This document shows, in pieces, positions 13,592 to 23,873 of a stretch of 64,000 nucleotides of DNA. The notes beneath the pieces were generated by a model. The model was not told the origin of the DNA, made no database searches, and saw nothing but the letters and a program-made list of their open reading frames with translations. Each line of letters opens with the position of its first letter. Positions within the stretch are counted from its first letter, which is position 1. A program made the position numbers and the translations under genes. Source of the DNA: Drosophila persimilis (lineage: Eukaryota > Arthropoda > Insecta > Diptera > Drosophilidae); contig NW_020825460.1 of assembly GCF_003286085.1 (NCBI RefSeq), positions 62,001 through 126,000 of the forward strand. The letters run 5' to 3'.

Positions 13592-13605
13592 GTTGCCACA
13601 ACAAC
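13592..13605 (+). promoter_or_regulatory. X-box (RFX site) of IFT172
   Basis: GTTGCC-AC-AACAAC fits the RFX X-box consensus RYYNYY-N(1-3)-RRNRAC at every position. It lies 108 bp upstream of the IFT172 start codon. Drosophila ciliary genes are commonly driven by Rfx through such sites, so a site at this distance from an intraflagellar transport gene is very likely functional. The assignment rests on motif match and position only. Confidence 0.75.
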
Positions 13606-13713
13606 TGACATGAGCCACAACAAGAGGAAACACTTGCTGGAAAATTCACATTCACAACATTTCACCAGCAAACCCCAGTCCGATAGGCAAATAATTTAAG
13701 ATCCAACTCCAAA

Positions 13714-16700
13714 ATGCAATTGAAATACCTGCGAACGTTGCTGGAGGGTCAGGTAAGGCGCGTTTATGGGAAAAACTAAATATATCCCTACACTTTTTGT
13801 CTTCTTGTCCCATAGGAGCAAATCCAACGCATTGCGGGCCTGGCCTGGTCGCCCAACCAGCAGAAGCTGGCCATAGCCACCGCCGATCGACACATCCTGC
13901 TGTACGACGATGCCGGCGAGCGACGCGACAAGTTCAGCACAAAGCCCGCCAACTCGGCAAATGGCAAGAACTCCTATGTGATCCGGGGCCTGGCCTTCAG
14001 TCCCGACTCCACCCGCCTGGCCGTGGCACAGAGCGACTGCATCGTCTACGTGTACAAGCTGGGAGAGTCCTGGAACGACAAGAAGGTCATCTGCAATAAG
14101 TTCCCGCAGGCCAGTGCCGTCACGGCTCTCATTTGGCTCTCCTCTGGCGCCATCATAGCAGGTAATCCTCATCCCCCTTGCATTCGATCTGTATGGAACC
14201 CATCTTCAATCAAGTACATATCTATCGCACGACAAGGCCTCGAAGATGGAAAGATTCGTGCCCTGCACAGTAAGAGCAACAAATCGCAGAGTCTGTACGG
14301 TGGCGACAGCATCTGCATCTCGCTGGCGGCCAACACCAAGGGCAGCGGCTTCCTAAGCGGCCACAACGATGGCACCATCATCCGCTACTTTCTGACGGAC
14401 GACGCCAACGAGCCCCTGGGAAGAGTGGTCCAGCATCCGGTGCCGCCGTTCGCTCTGGCCTGGCCCCAGGGCGGCTTCTGTGTCGGTGGCTGCGATCAGC
14501 GGATTGTCTTCTACGACCCGATGGTAAGAGATTCAAGAGTCATCTGTACATTCCCTCAATATGATACCTACCTTTACCTATGTGCTCCACTTTCAGGGTC
14601 GCCAGCTACGAACATTCGACTATTCCCGAACCGAGGGAGAACGCGAGTTCACGGTGGCCGCCTGCAGCCCCAACGGGCAGGCGGTGGCCTTCGGCAGCTA
14701 CGATCGCATACGCATCTACGCCTGGAGTCCACGCCAGGGAGCCTGGAGCGAGAGTGCCAGCAAGGAGGTGTCCTGCCTGTACACGCTGAGCGCCCTGCTG
14801 TGGCGTCGGGACGGTGCCCGTCTCGCTCTCGGCTCCGTCAGCGGAGCTGTCCTGCTGTTCGAGTCCGTGCTGAGGCGCACCATCTGGCAGGACAAGTTCG
14901 AGCTGATCTTTGTGGCGCCCAGCCAGCTGCTGGTGCGATCGCTGGCCGAGCCCACGCAGCAGCTGACCATCGAGTCGCAGCTGGGCCTGGAGATCGACGA
15001 TGTGCGGATCATGGGCAAGGACAACTACCTGGTGGCCCGCACCGAGGAGTCCCTGATCCTCTGCGACCTGACGCGCAACCTGGCCAGCGAAGTGCCCTGG
15101 ACAGCCTCCGGCCACCACGAGCGCTTCTACTTCGAGAACCCCAATGTCTGTCTCGTGTTCAATGTGGGGGAACTGAGTCTCGTGGAGTACGGCGACAACT
15201 GCATCCTGGGCTCCGTGCGCACGGAGTTCGTCAATCCGCACGTGATCTCCGTGCGCCTCAACGAGCGCGGCAATGCCCGGGAGAACAAGAAGCTGGCCTT
15301 CCTCCTGGACGCGAAGACCATTTGCGTGGTGGACCTGGAGAGTCGCCTCACCAGCGGCCAGATCAACCACGAGACCAAAATCGATTGGCTGGAGCTCAGC
15401 GAGACGGCCCACAAGCTTCTGTTCCGCGACAAGAAACTGCGTCTCGTGCTGGTGGACAACTACACGGGCAAGAAGCAGACCCTCCTCAGCAACATCTCCT
15501 TTGTCCAGTGGGTCCCCCAGAGCGACGTGGTGGTGGCCCAGAGCCACACCAATCTGGCCATTTGGTACAACATCGATCTGCCGGAGCACGTGACCATGCA
15601 GACCATCCGCGGCGAGGCCATCGAAGTGGTGCGCGAGAATGTGAGTATCCCCCTAATTAATCCCCCTAATCCTGTCCCCACTTTCTAATGCATCCGCAAC
15701 TTGTGTATCCTATGTCTCCGCCCAAAGGGTCGCACCGTGGTGCGCTCCCAGGATGGCCCCAGCGAGCACAGCTACCAGCTGGACGAGGGACTCGTGGAGT
15801 TCGGCACCGCCGTCAACGACAGCGACTTTGGACGAGCCGTTCACTTTCTGGAGTCTCTTGGGGACAAGCCGGCGGCCAAGGCCATGTGGCACAACCTGGC
15901 GATAATCTCCCTGGAAGACGGCAATCTGCGAGTGGCCCAGCGCTGCTATGCCGCTCTGGGAAACGTGTCCAAGGCATTCTACCTAGCCGAGATGATCCAG
16001 GAGGCGGACGCGTTCGAGCTGGCCACCGATTCACCGGGAATCCTCTGTCCCGAGGTGCGGGCCAAGCTGGCTCTCTTGGCATCCGATCTGCGCACCGCAG
16101 AGCGCATATATCTCGAACAGGGCGACATCGAGGCGGCCCTGAGGATGTACCAGCAGCTTCGGATGTGGGACGAGGCTGTGGCCCTGGCCGAGAGGCGGGG
16201 ATATGCGCGATTGGCGGAGCTGAAGCAGCAGCACATGGACTTTCTGCTGAGCAGCGAGCAGCCGGAGAAGGCCGGCCAAGTGCTCGAGGAACAGGGTGAA
16301 CTGCAGCAGGCCATGGGGCTGTTCCTGAAGGCGAATAAGCCGGCCAGAGCTGCTCGACTGGCGCTGAAGACGCCGCAGCTGCTGCAGGACGAGCATCTGA
16401 TGCTGCAGGTGACCGAGGGTCTGGTGCACTGCGAGCTCTACGAGCTGGCGGGCGACATTGCCCATCGCCTGTCCCGGCCAGAGGCTGCTTTGGCTCTCTA
16501 CCGGAAGGGAGGTGCGTATGCCAGGGCCCTGGAGCTCGCGCGCGTCGTGGAGCCGCAGGAGGTGACGGCCCTGGAGGAGGAGTGGGGCGACTGGCTGGTG
16601 GGTCGCAAGCAGCTGGACGCCTCGATCAACCACTATATCGAGGCGGGCGCCACGCAGAAGGCCCTGGAGGCGGCGGTGGGCGCCAAGCAATGGCGGAAGG

Positions 16701-19270
16701 CTGTGCAGATAGCCAAGGTCCTGGACGAGCCAGAGCTCATACAGCGCTATGCCCTGGATCTGTCGAAGCACCTGGCCTTTGCCGGGGACTTGGACGGAGC
16801 CGAGGACATGCTGGTGAGAGCCAACCTCCACAAGGATGCCATCGAGCTGCTGAACCGCCACGGGAAGTGGGAGCGGGCGTACGTGATCGGGGAGAAGTAC
16901 CTGAAGCCGGAGCATCTGCGCGAGCTGTTCGTCCAGATGGCAGGCACCCTGGAGGAGCAGGGCAAATACCGGGATTCGGAGAAGGTTCTGATCGCCGTCA
17001 ATGAGCCCGACCTGGCCATAGCCATGTACAAGCGTCGGGAGCTGTACGACTCGATGATCCGGCTGGTCGAACGCTACCACAAGGATCTGCTGGACAGCAC
17101 CCACCTGCATCTGGCGCGGCAGCTGGAGTCGCGCGGCAAACTGAAGAACGCCGAGGTGCACTTCATCGCCTCGGGGGACTGGAAGTCGGCCGTGCACATG
17201 TACTGCTCCTCGGGCAGGTGGGAGGACGGCTACCGCGTGGCCAAGCAGAAGGGGACGGACGGGGCCAGCCAGCAGGTGGCCTACATGTGGGCCAAGTCCA
17301 TGCCCCTGGAGAGCGCCGTGCGACTGCTGAGCAAACTGGGACTGCTGGACACCGCCGTGGGATTCGCCTGCGACTCGGGCCAGTTCGAGTTCGCCATGGA
17401 GCTGTGCCGCTTTGCGGGCAAGCCCACGGACGAGGTGCACCTGAAGATCGCCATGTCCCTCGAGGATGAGGGCAAGTTCGAGGAGGCCGAAGTGGAGTTC
17501 CTCAAGGCCCACAAGCCCAAGGAGGCGATCCTCATGTATCAGCACGCCGGCGACTGGCGGGCCGCGCTCAACGTGGCCGAACAGCATCTGCCGGATGTCG
17601 TGGGCGAGGTGCTCATCGGCCAGGCGGCGGCCGCTCTGGAGACCCGCAACTACAAGGAGTACGAGGCTCTGTTGCTGCGCGCCCAGCGGCCGGATCTCAT
17701 CGTAGAGCACTACAAGCAGGAGTCCTTGTACGATGATGCCCTGCGGATAGCCGAGGAGCATTATCCCTCGGCCCTCAATGACTTGAGGCGTCTGCAGGCG
17801 CAGCTGCAAAGAGGACTGGCCCAGACGGGGGAGGAATCCGTCACCGACTCCCGTGCCTATCTGCAGCGAGCGGCGGAGTTCGCGAAGCGGGAACAGTTCC
17901 GCAAGGCCGCCGAGTGCCTAATGCAGATAGATGCCTCCAATGCCGAGGATGCGGCCACCCTGGAGAGGGCCCTCCTGCGTGCCGCCGAGATCTGCAACCA
18001 GTTTCTGGAGGGACAGGACGCCCAGGAGCTGGCTACGGCCTTGGGGCCACGGCTGCTGGCCATCAAGCAGATTGGCCCTGCAGCACAGCTCTATCTGGCC
18101 GCGGACATGCCCAAGCAGGCGGTGGATGTCTTTATCAAGACGGAGCAGTGGAGCAAGGCCCGGCGGCTGGCCAAAGAAATCGATGCGGATCTCCAGCTGC
18201 TCGCCTACGTGGAGCAGCAGCAGAAGTCGTGCCTCAAGCACGAGGGGAATGTCGAGCAGCTGGCGGACATTGACATCATCTCGGCGCTGGATCTCCTGGC
18301 GGAGCAGGGCCAGTGGCAGCGATGCCTGGAGAAGGCCAAGCAGCTGAATCCCTCGGTGCTGCAGAAGTACGTGGCCGTGTACGCGGCCCAGCTCATCCGC
18401 GAGGGCAACTGTAGCAACGCCCTAGGTCTGTATCTGAGCTATGGGGCGCCTCCCATCGAGGCGCACTTCAACATCTACACGCGGATCGCCCTCGACTGTC
18501 TGGCCCTGAGGGAGGAGCAGTCCGAGGGCGGTTCGCTGTGGCGCCAGTTGCGAGACTTTCTCCAGCGCCTGCTGCAATCGCTGAGGGCCTCTCAGGAGCA
18601 GGCCCAGACCCAGTTTACGGCCGGCATTGAGCAGTTTCTCCTGATTGCACACTACTATGCCACCAGAGCAGCCTGCAAGGAGGTGCAGGCGCTCCAACCA
18701 GTGGCCCTGCGGCTCTCCTTGGCACTGCTGCGGCACACGGATATCCTGCCGGTGGATAAGGGCTTCTACGAAGCGGGCATGGATCTGCGGCAGGCTGGAC
18801 GAGAGGCGGAGGCTTTCGTCATGCTCAACCACTATCTGGACGTGTGCGAGGCCATCGAGGAGGGCTCTGGCAACTTGGTGGATCACTCCGATTTGGCCAG
18901 CACCGATTTCCCCAGCTCCGTGCCCCTGCCCGAGGACATTCACCTGAAGAACGAGCCCAGCCTCCATGAGGAGGTGCGCGAATGGGTCCTGGCCGTCAGC
19001 ATGGACCAGCAGGTGGATCAGCAGCTGCCCACAGATGATCGTGGCCTGTACGAGTCCAGCCTGGGCCCGAACGATTTGCCCTGCCTGCTGAGTGGATTCC
19101 CGGTGCGTGGCCGTCAGCCTGTGACCTTTCAGTCGTCGAGCAACCAGGTGAATCGCGACGTCTGGAGCAAGTTCTCGGTGGCCGTGAAGATGTCCCCGGG
19201 CAGTGGCATAGCCGACATCATTGGCTTCACCGAAAAGTGGCAGGGGGCCGCCAACTACGTAATGCACTAA
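13714..19270 (+). CDS. Oseg2: Intraflagellar transport protein 172 (IFT-B)
   Basis: Exons 13714-13752, 13816-14161, 14237-14523, 14597-15640 and 15728-19270 join in frame to 1752 aa, close to the roughly 1750 aa of animal IFT172. The N-terminal third is WD40-like (for example LAWSPNQQKLAIATADRHI), forming beta-propellers; from about residue 620 the protein is a long run of TPR-like helical repeats (motifs such as AAKAMWHNLAIISLEDGNL and EAAL-MYQQL). IFT172 is a peripheral IFT-B subunit that acts in anterograde transport and at the ciliary tip; in flies it is needed for sensory-neuron cilia. The ATG at 13714 has a good fly context (CCAAA-ATG) and gives the expected N-terminus. An X-box lies 108 bp upstream. 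The second intron (14162-14236, 75 nt) has a length divisible by three and no in-frame stop. D. melanogaster Oseg2 is the likely orthologue. Confidence 0.96.
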
Positions 19271-19607
19271 TGCACGCACTGCAAAGACTGGTGGGAGTGT
19301 CGGTAAGTTGCTCGTAATTAAATTCTGTATTCAACCGTCAATATAATATGCGGACTATAATAATCTGGGCAATAATCTTGGGGGCGTGCTGGAGTGCGAT
19401 TCGGTCCGGGGACAGCTACGACGATTATATGCAAGTATATGAAGCTTTGTATGTGTCTGTGTGTGTGTGTGTTTGTGTGTGTGTGTATGTGTATGTGTGT
19501 GTGTATGTGTTTGTGTGTACGTGTACAATTTAAGGTTTCTTTAAGTAGTTGCTGGTTAAGTGACTCGGACTCTACGGCACTCGGATCGATCTATCATCGT
19601 CATTCGA
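19271..19607. other. Convergent 3' interval, IFT172 / RPRD1
   Basis: These 337 bp separate two convergent stop codons and hold both 3'UTRs. A (TG)n microsatellite with TATG interruptions spans about 19455-19520. No canonical AATAAA was found for IFT172; ATTAAA occurs near 19318. Transcripts from the two strands may overlap. Confidence 0.6.
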
Positions 19608-21302
19608 TCAATGCAGGGCATTGAAGAGATCGCCTGCGGAGGGCAGTGGTGCCAGTCCGCCCGTGACATCTGGCAGCTGCGTCAGATCCGGCAAATTTGA
19701 GAGGTGATCGTGTATCTCCTTCTGCAGGCCCAACATCTTGGCCAGCTTCTTCTTGTGTTCCTGCAAATAGAGACACAGAGCATTAGGCGACGATGCTTGA
19801 TATTTTTTGCTTGCAAACTGCACAAATCTGCACCGATAGGTGATGTGATTTAATTGGAATTTTGTTTAATTCAAAGCAAAAGATATATAATTTGTACAGA
19901 ATCGAAACGATAGCCCAAAAGAGGCCTCGAGCATGCTGGCAGGATAGTTAGGAGGTAATGCGGGGTGTGAGAAATATGAGTGGCTCACATGATCTTATTC
20001 GCTAAATCAGGAAGAGGTCGAACTTAAATTTGTTAACATATTCTAGGCGTTTCTCTGCTGTAAGCACCACTCATATTGCCACTGAGTTCCACCCTTTTAT
20101 ATATTGATTGATTGGGGAAACGTACATCGAGTCGTGTCTCGGCCTGGGCCAGCAGCTCCTTCTGTTCGGCCTGAAAGTCGCGCAGCATCGCGGCCAATTT
20201 GGTGCGCTCCTCCATCTCGGCTGCCAGCCGGGAATTGTACTCGTTGAGCAAATCGACGGCCTCATTGACCTACAAATAAAAAGACACGTTTAGGTTTCCT
20301 GCGAGTACTCGCATTTTGTATTCCAAGAGACGCACTTGAGTGGCCAAGGCCTTCGCCTTGTCCTTATCCTCCAGCTTGCTGATGCAACTGATCTCCGATA
20401 TCTCCTGCGGAAGCTTCGCAATGCGTTCCCTGACCTCGGCATCACTGGAGGCCGAGTTCTCTATGCTCGTGAGAGCCTTGATCAGCTCCTCCGGCTCGGG
20501 CGGCTCACCCAGTGGTAGGTAGGGAGGAGTGTGCCCGTTTTCCGGCTCTACAGCCGGTTCTTCTGCTGGGGCTGGAGCACTGCTGCTCTGGTGATGGTGT
20601 CGCGGTTTTTTCGACTTCGAATGGCGCTCCTCATGCTTGCGCTTCTCCCTCCGCTCTGACTTCTCTGACCTGCTGCCGCTGCCGCCGCCGCCGCCGGCGT
20701 TGCTGCTGTGATCTTTATCTCGCTCCCCGGCTTCGGCGTCGTGCGATTTGCTGCCATTTTTGCTGCTTCCAGACTCCCTGTGCAGGCGGGCACGATACTC
20801 GTTTATTGCCTTGGCATCGTAGACGCCGCGCTCCAGCCAAATGTTGAGGATGCGTCCCAGACTGCCCAGGAGCTTGTCGGAGCTGCACTTCTCTCCGATG
20901 TGGGCAAACACCTTTCCCAAGACATTGCTGTACTCCCTGCCGTACTCGGGCCCCTTCTTCTTGCTGTTCTGGATGACATCGTTGGCCAGGTACATGAAGG
21001 TCAGCTTCTTCGGTTCCGGCACTGGAATGGTGCAAGAATGATATAAGAAGGTTCTGCATGTGAGGGAGTGGGGTTCTACCCACCACTCTCCAGCTCCCGC
21101 TGCCAGGTCTTCACTATAGTTGCACTATGCTTGCGGTGGTGAATCAGCCACAAGGACAGGGTCTGGATGCTGAAACAGAAGAGGGTATCAGAATTTGCTA
21201 TACACATTTGTTGCGGTGATTTTTTTCAATATTGCACCTCTGCTGGCTGCTGTTGAGCTCCGCCAATTTCTTGATCAGCGCGGTCTCTGTAAAGGCCGAC
21301 AT
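19608..21302 (-). CDS. RPRD1A/B-like CTD-interacting protein
   Basis: Exons (minus strand) 21302-21238, 21169-21084, 21021-20336, 20269-20126 and 19760-19608 join in frame to 377 aa. The start MSAFTETALIKKLAELNSSQ and the block SIQTLSLWLIHHRKH match RPRD1 proteins. Residues 1 to about 125 form a CID domain that binds the phosphorylated RNA polymerase II C-terminal domain (KLTFMYLANDVIQNSKKKG, LNIWLER). Residues about 130-190 are a low-complexity Ser/Lys/His/Gly linker. The C-terminal part is the coiled-coil RPRD/CREPT region ending NLPDLTQLPDVTGGLAPLPS, which is highly conserved. The family acts in the nucleus on CTD dephosphorylation and transcription, with links to the yeast factor Rtt103. 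The fly gene name is not certain to me. Its promoter lies at 21440-21545. Confidence 0.93.
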
Positions 21303-21439
21303 TGCAGCTGCAACTTCCGCCCAATCTGCAAACTCTTAAATATCTATAAAAGGGATTATTCTATATGGGAAGCGAAAAACACGCACGAAAACACACGACG
21401 CACGGGAAAAAACAAAAATAATTCTCACAAAATTGACAT

Positions 21440-21545
21440 TCTAGCAATCGACTTATCGATAAAATATACGGTCTGACCCTCAGAAATATACCGAAATATA
21501 CCCTCTGATTTTCAAAAATATACCGTAAATATACCGCTGAAAAAA
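21440..21545 (-). promoter_or_regulatory. Housekeeping core promoter of the RPRD1-like gene
   Basis: A perfect DRE (TATCGATA) lies at 21454-21461. Next to it, four copies of AAATATACC (21484, 21494, 21516, 21527; GGTATATTT on the minus strand) and one AAATATACG match the Drosophila core-promoter element Ohler motif 6, and GGTCAGACC (21470-21478, minus strand) resembles motif 1 (GGTCACACT). DRE, motif 1 and motif 6 are typical of broad, TATA-less housekeeping promoters. The site is about 140-240 bp upstream of the start codon, in the matching orientation. Confidence 0.7.
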
Positions 21546-21905
21546 AAACGAACTTAGCCGGCCTCTATTTGAACGGGGAAACAACTGAAGTTAAACCGCG
21601 CAAAATAATACTATTTGTAAGATCTTCTTGTAGATCAATCTTATCCTTCCACCTAATCTGCGCCAAAATTCTTCAAGATGCATAATTTTCGTGGAGCGTA
21701 TTTAAATACCCGCTGGTCGACAATGGGCTAATCGTTCGCTGTCCATATTCGCTCGATTCTGATATTCGGTTTGATATTACTAGCTAGCTAGGACCCTCAG
21801 CCTAACCACATCATTTCATCCGATTGTCGAATCGATTTTCTACAAGATTGGCTATTTTTAAAGACTCCTTTTTATTATATTGTTAGTTAAATAAGGTTTA
21901 AATGA
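21545..21905 (+). repeat. Dispersed repeat, copy 1
   Basis: This roughly 360-bp stretch is alignable by eye over nearly its whole length to 53645-54045. Shared blocks include AACGAACTTA, GTTAAACCGC, AAAATTCTT, GTATTTAAATA, ATATTACTAGCTAG and ATCCGATTG-CGAATC-ATTTTCTACAAG. It has no coding capacity. It is probably an old non-autonomous transposon copy; the family is not identified. Confidence 0.75.
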
Positions 21906-23869
21906 AAGAGGGAAAACCCAAAATGTCCTTGTTTTTACATTGTACATTTACACTTACACGGTAACTACACATTTACTACTTATCAACCATGCATTTATGG
22001 AGAATAGACATTTGTATACTCTATTTCCTTAAATTAATGCTAAAACTCTGTTCTATTATTCAGCTGCTTTGAACAACGTCTTTTTCTCAGATTGACATGT
22101 TTTTAACTATTCATGCATTTAATTCGATTACTGTATATATGTATATCTCGAACCCGATACATATTTTCGGTATCTGCAAGAATACCGCAAACCTCAACAT
22201 TTCGTGGAGACTTGCAATTTAGGGACTATTTTTACATATGTACACCTACCAAAAATGTACAATAAATTCATGAAATCGGTCGTTAGAGCCTGGATGACAA
22301 ACATATTTAATTTCATTTAAACAATTTCTTTGAGCAGGGAATCGCTTTTGATTGCCAAAAATAATTTTTTGAGAAGCTGAGTCAAATTCAATATTCCAAG
22401 ATTTTACCCCACCCATGCTCTCTGCGATGATGGCCAGCGCGTGCTTATTACGCGCAGAAGTTCAATGGTAAACTAGCTCTTTGCTTTTTCTGATCTAATT
22501 TAAGAATAACGGACCAATTTCAATATCAGATATATTAGCAAAACAAGTTTTGAACAAAATTACCGATGAAAAAAGGAGCACGTTTCTGGCACAGGGTTGT
22601 ATTTGCTCATACTTGCGTTGGCGCGCTTCAATTGCGCGCGCAGTTCAAATTGAAATGTATACTGATTGGTTTTACCTGCGGTACCTGCATTGCAGTCAAA
22701 GTGGCAGGCCATTATAGCTTGTTTATCTGACGTAAAGTCAACGCTTATCTGCTTAATTTAATAGGTGAATGTATGGATGGATGCATCATCCATCACAGCC
22801 CATCAATCAACAACCCAAAAACTTTTCACACTGATAAGCCAGTGGCTCTCTTTACTCTTCACTCAGCACTTAGCACTCAACCATCGACAGGTGTGTGCTC
22901 GGGCGGGGTGTGCAGCTCACTTGGTCGCAGCAGTTCAGGCGGATTGGTCGTGCGGTTCTTATAAGGAGAATACGGGTACGGGTAACGCGTACTAGTACAT
23001 ATCACCCGTAGCGTAGCCACTGGCGTAAGCCTCAACGAGCAGCAATCGACCGCTTATCAGCCCTTGCCAAAGAGTAATTTGTGATACCTGTCCGCCTTGT
23101 GTATTGGCTTGTTTAGAGCGCAACGCGCTTAAGTGGTGTTAATTTTTCAGTAATTATTATCGTATTTATTGCCGAACGAAAGTGAAGTGCGATCGAACCC
23201 TCCGCTGCCTCCGCTTCCTCCGCCCCCACCGCTCCGTCCAGTGCCGTGTGTCCGTCCGTGCGAAAGGCAATAAATGAATTACAGAGCCATAAAGTTGTCT
23301 GATCAGCGTGGTCGGGTTGCGGTCGTCTCGGCCAACTGCAGCTGATAATGGACATGGGAAGTCTACGTGTGTGTGCATGCGTGTGTGTGTATGTGTGCCT
23401 GCGAGTGTGATTTACAAATCATTAGCACACAATCAACAACACATTAGACAAATTGCTAAATTAGCTGCTGTTTTTGCATCAGACAAAAAAAAGGCAACAA
23501 AACTTTGTTTTATTCGGGAGGGAGACCCAAATCCCGTGGTGAGACTCAGATAGGGGGAAAGAGAGCAAGAGCAACAGCAACAGCAACAGCAAGCGAGCGA
23601 GAGAGGTGGTACGGTACGGTACTCGTAATTTTAGCTACTCTACTCTCTCACCCGCAGACCCCAGATAAGTCCCCAGCCATTGAGTGATTCAATTGTTATT
23701 GGGGCGGCTTTGTTGTTATTGCTTTTCTGTACCTCTGGCGGATGGTTTTCAGTGGTTTGATCTGATAATACCCATAGATCCGACTGGAATCTGATTAAGG
23801 ATTGTGGATTGTGGATAGCTGCCGGGGATAGACGAAAATGCTCAGCCCCTGACGACTACGAATGCAATC
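21906..23869. other. Intergenic region and presumed 5'UTR of cyclase 1
   Basis: No supported exon. The first kilobase is AT-rich. At 22617-22655 a GC-rich patch with GGCGCGC and GCGCGCGC sits between two TTCAA(A)TT blocks. A TATAA at about 22960 and the unspliced approach to 23870 suggest that the 5'UTR or promoter of the first adenylyl cyclase lies between about 22900 and 23870, but no transcription start can be fixed. Confidence 0.5.
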
Positions 23870-23873
23870 ATGA
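23838..23873 (+). promoter_or_regulatory. Two minimal uORFs before cyclase 1
   Basis: uORF1 (23838-23852) encodes M-L-S-P-stop. uORF2 (23862-23873) encodes M-Q-S-stop, and its TGA overlaps the main start codon as ATGA at 23870. If both lie in the mRNA, ribosomes finishing uORF2 would be on top of the cyclase start. This could damp or gate translation. The effect is inferred; the sequence arrangement is direct. Confidence 0.5.

Noticed and set aside
14606-15589. 327-aa minus-strand frame opposite IFT172
   Set aside because: Shadow of a GC3-rich exon; the same holds for the 592-aa frame at 16031-17809 and the 285-aa frame at 18422-19279.
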